Below are positions 24,917 through 32,103 of a stretch of 64,000 nucleotides of DNA, in pieces. Origin of the DNA: Bacteroides ovatus (GTDB lineage Bacteria > Bacteroidota > Bacteroidia > Bacteroidales > Bacteroidaceae). Location: the NCBI RefSeq assembly GCF_001314995.1, contig NZ_CP012938.1, positions 4,278,001 through 4,342,000 on the forward strand. The letters run 5' to 3'. Numbering within the stretch: the first letter of the stretch is position 1; each line of letters begins with the position of its first letter. Made by a program: the position numbers and the translations under genes. The notes beneath the pieces were generated by a model. The model was not told where the DNA came from and did not search any database. It was given only the letters and a program-made list of their open reading frames with translations.

Positions 24917-26590
24917 ATGAAAAAGATTTTTTCTTTGTTAGTGCTATGTGCAACAGTAGTCTTTGCTTCGTGCAGCAAGGACGATCCGGTAACGGATCCC
25001 GTGCCGGAAGGTATCGTCGTCACCACCTACGACGCCCTGCTCAACGCCCTGCAGACGGGCGGCACCTCGGCCGATGCCCCGACACTCATTACGCTGGGCG
25101 GCAACATCACGATACCTGCGGGAGGTGACTACGACACCCCTCCCATGAACGGCAGCGGCCACTTCAAGATAGACGGCGGGCACCACACCCTCACTTGGGA
25201 TAACACCGCCAGCAACCGCCACCTCCTCGGCAATTTCAGCCCCGACGCCGGTGCCGTTTATATCGAACTCACCAATATCAATCTGGACCGACAAGATATG
25301 AACGCCGCAGTATGTGTTTACAACGGCAAGATTACGCTGGGCAAAGACGTGGCATTGAGTGGGCAAGATGACAACATGATTCTGGCTAACGGCGAGAAAG
25401 CGGAATTGGAACTGGGTGACGGCTGCGAATTGTCTTACGAGACAGGCAGCAGTCCGTGCTGTGTAAGCGTCTGGTATGGTGCCACCCTCGTGCTGAACGG
25501 GGGAAAGACCGCTGCCGGGGCTTACATAGGCCTGGACTGCAATTTTTACCCGGCCGTCTCCTATCCCCTTATCTCCGTTCCGAAAGCCCTCACGGGTGAT
25601 GTGCACCTCCTTCTCAAAATGATCGGTACAACCCCCGTCGCCCAAGGCATTGGCAATTACCAACTGACGCAGGCGGACTGCGACCGCCTGATAGTGAATC
25701 CGGAGTCAACGGTCGGCGTCTATGCGGGATGGGGTGGGAAGTACGACGGCAACTTTGAACTTCACCTCGACCCTGCGGCGGATTATCAAATCAAGCTGCG
25801 CCTGAAAAATTTCACACCCCCTACCTCCGGCACTATCGACGTGACCGGCATGACCGACGTCGTGGCGCGGGCAACCATCTGTGCAGCCCTCGAAGCAGGC
25901 CACACCGAAATCGAGCTGAAGGGCGAACTTTCCAAGATAGGAATGGGCGGGCAGTGGGGTGTATTTGCCGATAATACGCAAATCACGAAATGCGACCTCA
26001 CCGAAGTGACGGGCTGGGGTGCAACGCCAACTTTGCCCGAACTCGCCTTTAAGGATTGCACCGCCTTGCAGGAGGTGACGCTGCCCGATGGCGTGCAGGT
26101 AATTGGAGAGTATGCCTTTATCCGTTGCGCCGCGTTGACTACGGTGAATCTTTCGCAGGTCACCCAGATTGATGAAAGCGCATTTCGGGGATGCACTTCA
26201 TTGAAGACGCTCACTTTGGATAATGTGGCAGCGATAGGCCTGGATGCTTTCTACGGATGCACGGGCCTCGAAACGCTCAAAATACCGAAGTGTACTCGGT
26301 TCGGCAATTATATCGTAACGGGCTGCAAAGCTCTCACCCGGATAGAAGCCATCGCAGCCGGAGATTTCGTTCACATAAGTGATGGTAGCAGCATAGAGCG
26401 CACCGCCGTTTTTCACAACAGAACCGCTCATTCCGGAGATAACGTATTCAATCCCGCCAAGTGCGACCTCGTGCTGAACGCCGACAAGCAAGAGGGTGGC
26501 GGGGCCGTCCCCACAGTCTCCGCCAACAATGAATGGACTGTGGCGCAGTACGGCGGCCTCATGAGATGGAAGAGTATCACGCCACCGTAA
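24917..26590 (+). CDS. GC-rich BspA-type leucine-rich-repeat lipoprotein
   Basis: The 557-residue protein has lipobox VFASC (Cys19). A beta-rich region (about 35-300) resembles a right-handed helix (DAPTLITLGGNITIPAGG, FKIDGGHHTLTW). It is followed by at least four LRR_5/BspA-like repeats (about 355-480; LPELAFKDCTALQEVTLPDGVQVIGEYAFIRC shows the A-F..C.xL pattern). BspA-like repeats mediate surface contacts with host proteins or other cells. The base composition is visibly much richer in G and C than neighbouring genes, with codons such as GCC, GGC and ACC dominating, which points to recent transfer. The start is supported by a normal lipoprotein signal and the promoter at 24841. Confidence 0.85.
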   Translation: MKKIFSLLVLCATVVFASCSKDDPVTDPVPEGIVVTTYDALLNALQTGGTSADAPTLITLGGNITIPAGGDYDTPPMNGSGHFKIDGGHHTLTWDNTASNRHLLGNFSPDAGAVYIELTNINLDRQDMNAAVCVYNGKITLGKDVALSGQDDNMILANGEKAELELGDGCELSYETGSSPCCVSVWYGATLVLNGGKTAAGAYIGLDCNFYPAVSYPLISVPKALTGDVHLLLKMIGTTPVAQGIGNYQLTQADCDRLIVNPESTVGVYAGWGGKYDGNFELHLDPAADYQIKLRLKNFTPPTSGTIDVTGMTDVVARATICAALEAGHTEIELKGELSKIGMGGQWGVFADNTQITKCDLTEVTGWGATPTLPELAFKDCTALQEVTLPDGVQVIGEYAFIRCAALTTVNLSQVTQIDESAFRGCTSLKTLTLDNVAAIGLDAFYGCTGLETLKIPKCTRFGNYIVTGCKALTRIEAIAAGDFVHISDGSSIERTAVFHNRTAHSGDNVFNPAKCDLVLNADKQEGGGAVPTVSANNEWTVAQYGGLMRWKSITPP

Positions 26591-26594
26591 TCCG

Positions 26595-26635
26595 CGCCTT
26601 TCCTGAAGTTGAACTTCAAGGCGGTCTGATTTATT
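26595..26635 (+). terminator. Terminator after the leucine-rich-repeat gene
   Basis: TGAAGTT-G-AACTTCA (26604-26618) is flanked by CGCCTT/AAGGCG, forming a hairpin followed shortly by TTATTTTTT. It starts four bases after the stop codon. Confidence 0.7.
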
Positions 26636-26916
26636 TTTTGAAATCCAATTTTATGCCTGATGCGGTTGACGACATATGTTGTCGTAAAAAGATTATATCT
26701 TAATTAGTAGTCGATTAAAAACGCTCTGTCATCGGCAGATTACAAAATAGATCTCCGCCCAACTTACAAAAAGGGTCCCCACTGTCAAATTGCAGGGATC
26801 CTTTTGCTTTATACAATTTACTCCGCATGACTTAGGAAAGCTGTCCTCTGTCAAAAGGAAGATCATCGAATAACGGAGTTTTTTTATTGTCGAATTGTAT
26901 AAAAACCGGTCGTGAG
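26636..26916. other. Intergenic region with hairpins, possible mobile-element relic
   Basis: No gene is supported here. AAAAGGGTCCC (26769-26779) pairs with GGGATCCTTTT (26795-26805) over 15 loop bases and could act as a terminator in either direction. ACGACA/TGTCGT forms a smaller hairpin near 26668-26685. Short phrases such as CTGTCATCGGCAGATTAC and GTCAAAAGGAAGATC recall insertion-sequence ends, but no matching pair of ends is found, so this stays unresolved. Confidence 0.35.
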
Positions 26917-26947
26917 TTTGTTTCCTGAGAGAATTTTGTTACTTTTG
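26917..26947 (+). promoter_or_regulatory. Complete sigma-ABfr promoter for the 2-hydroxyacid dehydrogenase gene
   Basis: TTTG (26917-26920) and TACTTTTG (26940-26947) are separated by 19 bases, matching the consensus. The transcript would have a leader of about 145 bases before the ATG at 27098, with no obvious known riboswitch. Confidence 0.75.
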
Positions 26948-27097
26948 TATTCGAAAGAGTTACTTGAAGATACAACTCTGCAAATCGCTAAAATGCGCAC
27001 AGTTACCAAATTGTTATCTCTCAATTCCCCAAATTATGCAAAGTGTTTATTCTTCAATTGGTTATCTTAACCGCGAATAATCTAAAATAAAAAAACG

Positions 27098-27982
27098 ATG
27101 TTTCAGAAACTTGTAGCTATAGAGCCGGTCAGTCTGGTTCCGTCGGCCGAAAAAGCGTTGTATTCATTTGCCGGTCAGGTGGTGATGTATCCTGATATAC
27201 CCGCGAATGATGATGAAATCATTGCCCGTATCGGAGATGCTGATGCGGTGCTTTTGAGTTATACCTCCCGTATCAACCGGTATGTACTCGAGTGTTGTCC
27301 GAATGTGAAATACATTGGAATGTGTTGCTCACTCTATTCTCCCGAAAGTGCCAATGTCGATATTCGCTATGCTAATGAACGGGGTATCACGGTGACAGGT
27401 ATCCGGGATTATGGTGACGAGGGAGTAGTGGAATATGTAGTCAGTGAGTTGGTGCGCTGTTTGCACGGCTTTGGACAGGAATCGTGGGAGCAGTTGCCTC
27501 GTGAGATTACCGGATTGAAAGTCGGAATAGTCGGACTGGGTAAGTCTGGCGGCATGATAGCGGATGCCTTGAAATTCTTTGGTGCTGAAATTTCATATTA
27601 TGCCCGCAGTGAGAAAGAAGCGGCTACTGCCAAAGGATATCGCTTTTTGCCATTGAGGGAACTCCTGGCAGAGAGTGAAGTCATTTGTTGTTGCCTGAAT
27701 AAAAATACGATTCTGTTGCACGAAGAGGAATTTAAGCAGATGGGTAACCGGAAGATCTTATTCAATACCGGTTTGTCGCCGGCATGGGATGAGGCTGCTT
27801 TTACTGAATGGCTGGAAGGTGATAACCTTTGCTTTTGTGACACGATAGGCGCATTGGGGGGTGAGCAACTTCTCAATCATCCGCATGTACGTTGTATGCA
27901 GGTGTCTACTGGCCGCACGCGTCAGGCGTTTGACCGCCTGAGCGCAAAAGTACTGGCCAATCTGTCAGAATACAATGGGTGA
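27098..27982 (+). CDS. D-isomer-specific 2-hydroxyacid dehydrogenase family protein
   Basis: The 294-residue cytoplasmic protein has the family's Rossmann nucleotide-binding domain (ITGLKVGIVGLGKSGGMIADALKFFGAEISYYAR, with GLGKSG) inserted between halves of a catalytic domain. The catalytic-region equivalents are less standard: there is no clear GRG...E...H set, and the end reads CDTIGALGGEQLLNHPHVRCMQVSTG. This may mean a divergent substrate or a non-dehydrogenase role. It converges with the aspartate-dehydrogenase-like gene, and the coding ends overlap by 18 bases. The substrate is unknown. Confidence 0.82.
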   Translation: MFQKLVAIEPVSLVPSAEKALYSFAGQVVMYPDIPANDDEIIARIGDADAVLLSYTSRINRYVLECCPNVKYIGMCCSLYSPESANVDIRYANERGITVTGIRDYGDEGVVEYVVSELVRCLHGFGQESWEQLPREITGLKVGIVGLGKSGGMIADALKFFGAEISYYARSEKEAATAKGYRFLPLRELLAESEVICCCLNKNTILLHEEEFKQMGNRKILFNTGLSPAWDEAAFTEWLEGDNLCFCDTIGALGGEQLLNHPHVRCMQVSTGRTRQAFDRLSAKVLANLSEYNG

Positions 27983-28753
27983 AGCGATATTAATCAGGGT
28001 GCTCACTACTGACCACCCTGCAATATCCGATGTGGCACTATAAATGTCTACTACGGCATGCACCTGGTCGTTCTTGATTTCTACTCTTTGCGTATCTCCC
28101 ACAAATCCGGGAGTAGACTGTATGGATACCTGCATGTTCTCCGGACCGACAGAAGCCCGTGAGGCGGCAACTGTAACATTCACTTTGGTTGGAAAGAGGC
28201 GAATAGCTTCCGCAGCACTACCGGAGAAAACAGTACGTTGTTCCGTTTGCAAAGAATCATCATAAACGGGAGTTCCTTTGAGTCCATTAGGACCTTTTTC
28301 ATTGAAGAAGCGGGCCGTCGTATTTCCCATCAGAGAGGCAGTTCTTAAAACGTCGAATCCACCGGTAGCTCCGGATGCGATATAGACCCGTGTACCATTT
28401 GCTCTGGCGGTTTCTGTCACTTCTCGATAGAAAACTTCATCTGCCAAAGCACCGATAGACAAGGTAATGACAGACGTTCCGTTTTTCAATGCCGGCAAAG
28501 CCAATTCCCGCATAGCGGCAGGAGAGGCCGATTCTACCAGATAATCTGGTTTTAATGCCAATAACTCTTCCAATTTGGCACAAGCAATGCAAGGTTTGCC
28601 ATGTTGCTGCATTTTATTTACGATGTGCGCTGCTTTTGATGCCGTACGCGAATAGACACCTACCAGATCATAATCTGGTAATGAGCCTTTGACAACTGCA
28701 TCCGCAACGATTTCTGCAAGTCGTCCACATCCTACAATGACTAACTTTTTCAT
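27965..28753 (-). CDS. L-aspartate dehydrogenase-like protein (NadX/DUF108 family)
   Basis: The 262-residue protein has an N-terminal Rossmann fold (KKLVIVGCGRLAEIVADAV) and the C-terminal DUF108 domain of aspartate dehydrogenases (GATGGFDVLRTA, FPTKVNVTVAASRASVGPENMQVSIQSTPG). Known members oxidise L-aspartate with NAD(P) to iminoaspartate for NAD synthesis. The Gly in GCGRLAE replaces the common G-x-G-x-x-G, so cofactor preference is uncertain. The pairing with a hydroxyacid dehydrogenase on the opposite strand is convergent, not operonic. Confidence 0.84.
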   Translation of the reverse strand: MKKLVIVGCGRLAEIVADAVVKGSLPDYDLVGVYSRTASKAAHIVNKMQQHGKPCIACAKLEELLALKPDYLVESASPAAMRELALPALKNGTSVITLSIGALADEVFYREVTETARANGTRVYIASGATGGFDVLRTASLMGNTTARFFNEKGPNGLKGTPVYDDSLQTEQRTVFSGSAAEAIRLFPTKVNVTVAASRASVGPENMQVSIQSTPGFVGDTQRVEIKNDQVHAVVDIYSATSDIAGWSVVSTLINIASPIVF

Positions 28754-28961
28754 GCAACAAAGATAATACTTTTATTGGTAAGAGCTTCGGTTGGTAATAT
28801 GGTATTTATTTTCATCAGGTATGTATCCGGGAATGGATTTGTCTGATAGAGTAAGACTCATTTTTATTAATGATAATGTAACATATACTCTGTTTGGCTC
28901 CTGTTTTTTCTTTATAATAGATTACTTGTTCCTTTAATTTATGAGCCATTTATAGTTAGGT

Positions 28962-28986
28962 TACGAAGATTTTCTATACATTTGTC
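28962..28986 (+). promoter_or_regulatory. Promoter element of the locus C regulator, shared with locus D regulator
   Basis: A 25-base element containing TACGAAGATTTTCT and ending with the -7 box TACATTTG (28977-28984) differs by one base from 45021-45045, the promoter of the locus D regulator. Such conservation outside the -7 box suggests common control or descent from one duplicated regulator-promoter unit. The rest of 28754-28961 shows no feature. Confidence 0.65.
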
Positions 28987-29031
28987 CGGTTAATCTCTAT
29001 CATCTCATACTCACTAAAGTCTATCCGCCCA

Positions 29032-30681
29032 ATGAAAAAGAACTGTCTACTCTGCTTTTTGCTCTTCTTTTCCTGCCATTCAGCTTTAGCTGGTGAAAGC
29101 TTGGACTCATTGTTAAATGTGCTTGATAAAACGATTAAGGAAGCCGATACTTATGTGCAAATTAAAGAGAATAAACTCCATGAACTGAAAAAAGAAGCAC
29201 GAAAGACACCTCCCTTTTCTGTCGAACGCTATAATCTGAATAACGATATTTATCTTGAATATAAAGCATACAGTTCCGATTCTGCACTCCACTATCTGAA
29301 TGAAAATATGCTGTTGGCACGCCAGTTGAATGACAAAGAGCGGGAACTTAAAATTCAATTGGAGCTATCCTATCTGTTATCCTCCATCGGAATGTATATG
29401 GAAGCAGCGGATATACTTAACTCGATTGATCGTCAGACATTGCCATCGTCTCTTTTGGGACATTACTATACTTGTTACGAGCATGTATATTTCGAAGCAG
29501 GAGCGGCACAACCCCGATATAAGATGTTTGCTTCCCGCTATGTGAAATTGAGCCATGCATACCGTGATTCCATGCAGATCACTTTAGATCCGTCCTCGGC
29601 TACATACCTGTGGTTGCGTGAGACTCAACTAAGAGAAGCCGGAAAATACGATGAGGCTCTTGAATTCAGTGACCGCCGGCTCGCAGAATCTTCTTTCGGA
29701 ACACCTCAATATGCACTGGTAGCCTATCAGCGTTTCCGTCTTTTTGAGAGCATGGGCAAGAAAGACGAGCATTTGTATTATCTGGTACTTTCAGCCATAT
29801 CAGATGTTCGTTCCGCCATTAAGGAGCAATCTTCTTTGATGGTATTGGCACAGGAACTGAATAGTAAAGGAGATTTGAAACGTGCCTATGACTATATCAA
29901 TTTCTCATGGGAAATATCACAATTCTATAAAACGCGGTTGCGGAGCTGGATGAATATCACCCCGCTTTCTATGATAAACGGGAATTATCAGGATATTATC
30001 AAGCAACAAAACCGGGAATTACTGATCTATATTGTGTGCGTAGCCTTGTTGGCATTACTGTTGGTGATTGCATTAATCTATATCTACCGACAGATGAAAG
30101 CCCTTTCCATCGCCAAAAAAGGATTGCAGGAAGTAAACGAACGGCTCTTCTCGTTAAATGAAGAACTCGAAGAAGTGAACCGTCATCTTCGTTCCACCAA
30201 TCTGGAACTTTCCGAGTCCAATCTTATTAAAGAAGCCTATATTGCCCGTTTCTTCAAACTGTGCTCTGTATATGTAGACCGTTTGCAAGCGTACAGAAAG
30301 CTGGTAAACAAGAAACTGCAACGCGGACAAGTGGCAGAATTGCTCAAAATGACACACCTTAGCAATGACATTGTAACCGTTGAGGTGCAAGAATTATATG
30401 CGAACTTTGATTCCGCTTTCCTGCATCTCTTTCCTAATTTTGTGGAATCTCTCAATGCCTTATTATTACCTGACGAACAAATCGTTTTGAAACCGGATGA
30501 ATTACTGAATACCGAACTGCGTATTTTTGCTTTGATACGGTTGGGAATAAAAGACAGTTCGCAGATTGCGGAACTTCTGCATTATTCGGTGAATACAATC
30601 TATAATTATCGTTCGAGAGTAAAAACAAAAGCACGTGTTTCACGAGACGATTTTGAAGATTTGGTGGCAAAAATCCGTTAA
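29032..30681 (+). CDS. DUF6377-type membrane-spanning transcriptional regulator (locus C)
   Basis: The 549-residue protein has a signal sequence (1-20, ending ALAG), a helical TPR-like periplasmic region, one transmembrane helix (about 325-350), a heptad-rich linker with LFSLNEELEEVNRHL, and the C-terminal LuxR-like helix-turn-helix (ELRIFALIRLGIKDSSQIAELL, then SVNTIYNYRSRV). It is clearly more similar to the 45087 paralogue than to the one at 4012; compare the LDSLLNVLD start, the YIYRQMK membrane exit and the NTELRIFALIRLG block. It precedes the GDPD-SusCD operon by 218 bases and probably activates it in response to an imported oligosaccharide. Confidence 0.82.
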   Translation: MKKNCLLCFLLFFSCHSALAGESLDSLLNVLDKTIKEADTYVQIKENKLHELKKEARKTPPFSVERYNLNNDIYLEYKAYSSDSALHYLNENMLLARQLNDKERELKIQLELSYLLSSIGMYMEAADILNSIDRQTLPSSLLGHYYTCYEHVYFEAGAAQPRYKMFASRYVKLSHAYRDSMQITLDPSSATYLWLRETQLREAGKYDEALEFSDRRLAESSFGTPQYALVAYQRFRLFESMGKKDEHLYYLVLSAISDVRSAIKEQSSLMVLAQELNSKGDLKRAYDYINFSWEISQFYKTRLRSWMNITPLSMINGNYQDIIKQQNRELLIYIVCVALLALLLVIALIYIYRQMKALSIAKKGLQEVNERLFSLNEELEEVNRHLRSTNLELSESNLIKEAYIARFFKLCSVYVDRLQAYRKLVNKKLQRGQVAELLKMTHLSNDIVTVEVQELYANFDSAFLHLFPNFVESLNALLLPDEQIVLKPDELLNTELRIFALIRLGIKDSSQIAELLHYSVNTIYNYRSRVKTKARVSRDDFEDLVAKIR

Positions 30682-30735
30682 TAAAATCTGTGCCCAATCT
30701 ACCTTTTAATGTGAGCTTGTTTAGAAATAAAATAT

Positions 30736-30828
30736 TAATAATCAGGTGGTTATTTCTTTGAGAGAATTGTAGATTTCCACTTATATTCCCTTTGCTATTT
30801 TTTATCGGGGCATTTCCCTCTATTTTTG
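30736..30828 (+). promoter_or_regulatory. Promoter region of the locus C operon
   Basis: TATTTTTG (30821-30828) fits the -7 consensus, 71 bases before the ATG at 30900. TAATAATCA (30736-30744) is one mismatch from the TGATAATCA of loci A and D and lies 76 bases upstream, that is, one helical turn further than in those loci. An inverted repeat GGAAC-6-GTTCC follows at 30840-30855 in the leader. Confidence 0.5.
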
Positions 30829-30899
30829 TCATAACCGAACGGAACGAACAGGTTCCGCCTTCGGGAGTTCCTTTTTTATTAACCTTTATAGAAATACAA

Positions 30900-32072
30900 A
30901 TGAAAAATGAATTACTGCATTTTTTTGTTCCGGAAAAAGGAAGAAGAACAAAACGCCAGCCGATAAGCTGGTTATGCTGTTGGGCTATTCTATTGGGAAT
31001 AGTTTGCAACGCTTGCTCTGACGATGATCCTGTGAAAAAGAATCCTTACCTGCAAGTAAGTACCCGTGCCCTGCTGAAAGAAGTGGTGGAGGTCAAATTC
31101 AACAACATTGATGGAAATACCGATATTACTGTCGATTTTGGTGACGGGACGGTCAAGGAGGGAAAGGCTGCTAATCCCATCACTTATGCCTATACCCAAA
31201 GTGGTGACTACACACTGCATGTTACGGCAGGTCAGTATGAGGTGCAGAAGAGAATCCGCATCTATAATCTGTTGGCGTTGACGGAGGCAATGAAGCAATT
31301 CAGAGAGCCGGACAACAAAAAAGTGTGGGTCATGACGCACCGTGCGCACACGTCGGACAGGACTGTTCCCGAAAATTCAGTCTCTTCCGTAGAAGATGCC
31401 ATTGATTCGGGCGCTGAAGTGATCGAGTGTGATACTCACGTGACAAGCGACGGAGTGGTAGTGGTATGCCATGACCAGACCATCAATGCCACTACGAATG
31501 GCACAGGCGACATCACGAAAATGACCTATGCGGAATTACAGAAGTACAACCTGAAAGACCGGAATGGCCGGGTGACTGATGAAAAAATGCCTACTCTGGA
31601 AGAGTTTCTGAAAGCAGGCCGAGGTAGAATCTATTACAATCTTGACTACTCTCCGCGCACGGCGACCTCGCAGCAAGTGGTGGATATTGTAATGAAACTG
31701 GATATGATGGAATCGGTATTCTTCTACTGTAACAGTGCGCAGAAAGCGGAAGAAGTATTGGGCATTACTCCTAAAGCGCATGTATATACATGGACAGGAA
31801 GTCATAAACCGATGATGGGGCTACCGGGCAATTACTTTGTGCAATACAGCTACCTGACAAACGGGAAAAGTACTCCTTTGGGAAGTTCAATCAATGACGG
31901 AATGTTGGCTACGGTAAATATGCTTCCGGCAAGTGGCAGTAACGTATCAGAATGGACACTGAACGAGGGCTATCTGGATGAACTCTTGCAAATCTATCCG
32001 ATGGTATGTATGATACAGACCGATTTACCGGACTTGTTGATTCCGGCCTTACAGGCAAGAGGGCTTCGTTAA
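30900..32072 (+). CDS. PKD-domain GDPD-family lipoprotein (locus C)
   Basis: The 390-residue protein has a lipoprotein signal (candidate Cys39 in VCNAC), a PKD-like domain (about 50-122; VDFGDGTVKEG and YAYTQSGDYTLHV), and a GDPD barrel. His147-Arg148 (THR), Glu158 (PEN), Glu176 and Asp178 (ECD) and His191-Asp192 are all present. The following block reads TINATTNGTG instead of LDRTTNGTG, as in the lipoprotein at 12998. The ATG at 30900 is chosen because it follows the promoter and begins the signal; the frame runs open upstream to 30792 over the -7 box. It opens the operon before SusC, so a surface enzyme that prepares substrate for import is the natural reading. Confidence 0.87.
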   Translation: MKNELLHFFVPEKGRRTKRQPISWLCCWAILLGIVCNACSDDDPVKKNPYLQVSTRALLKEVVEVKFNNIDGNTDITVDFGDGTVKEGKAANPITYAYTQSGDYTLHVTAGQYEVQKRIRIYNLLALTEAMKQFREPDNKKVWVMTHRAHTSDRTVPENSVSSVEDAIDSGAEVIECDTHVTSDGVVVVCHDQTINATTNGTGDITKMTYAELQKYNLKDRNGRVTDEKMPTLEEFLKAGRGRIYYNLDYSPRTATSQQVVDIVMKLDMMESVFFYCNSAQKAEEVLGITPKAHVYTWTGSHKPMMGLPGNYFVQYSYLTNGKSTPLGSSINDGMLATVNMLPASGSNVSEWTLNEGYLDELLQIYPMVCMIQTDLPDLLIPALQARGLR

Positions 32073-32103
32073 CTTTATCATCTAATATAAAAATCATCTA
32101 TTT

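Noticed and set aside
24944..25663. 239-codon minus-strand frame inside the leucine-rich-repeat gene
   Set aside because: Long antisense frames are expected in GC-rich coding DNA; it lacks a ribosome site and a recognisable domain.
26636..26916. IS21-like solo element
   Set aside because: Some phrases resemble insertion-sequence ends, but no matching terminal pair, target duplication or istA/istB remnant is visible; kept only as an unresolved intergenic entry.
27965..27982. Overlap of the two dehydrogenase-like genes as a frameshift artefact
   Set aside because: Both proteins have plausible full-length ends; an 18-base tail-to-tail overlap is common for convergent genes.
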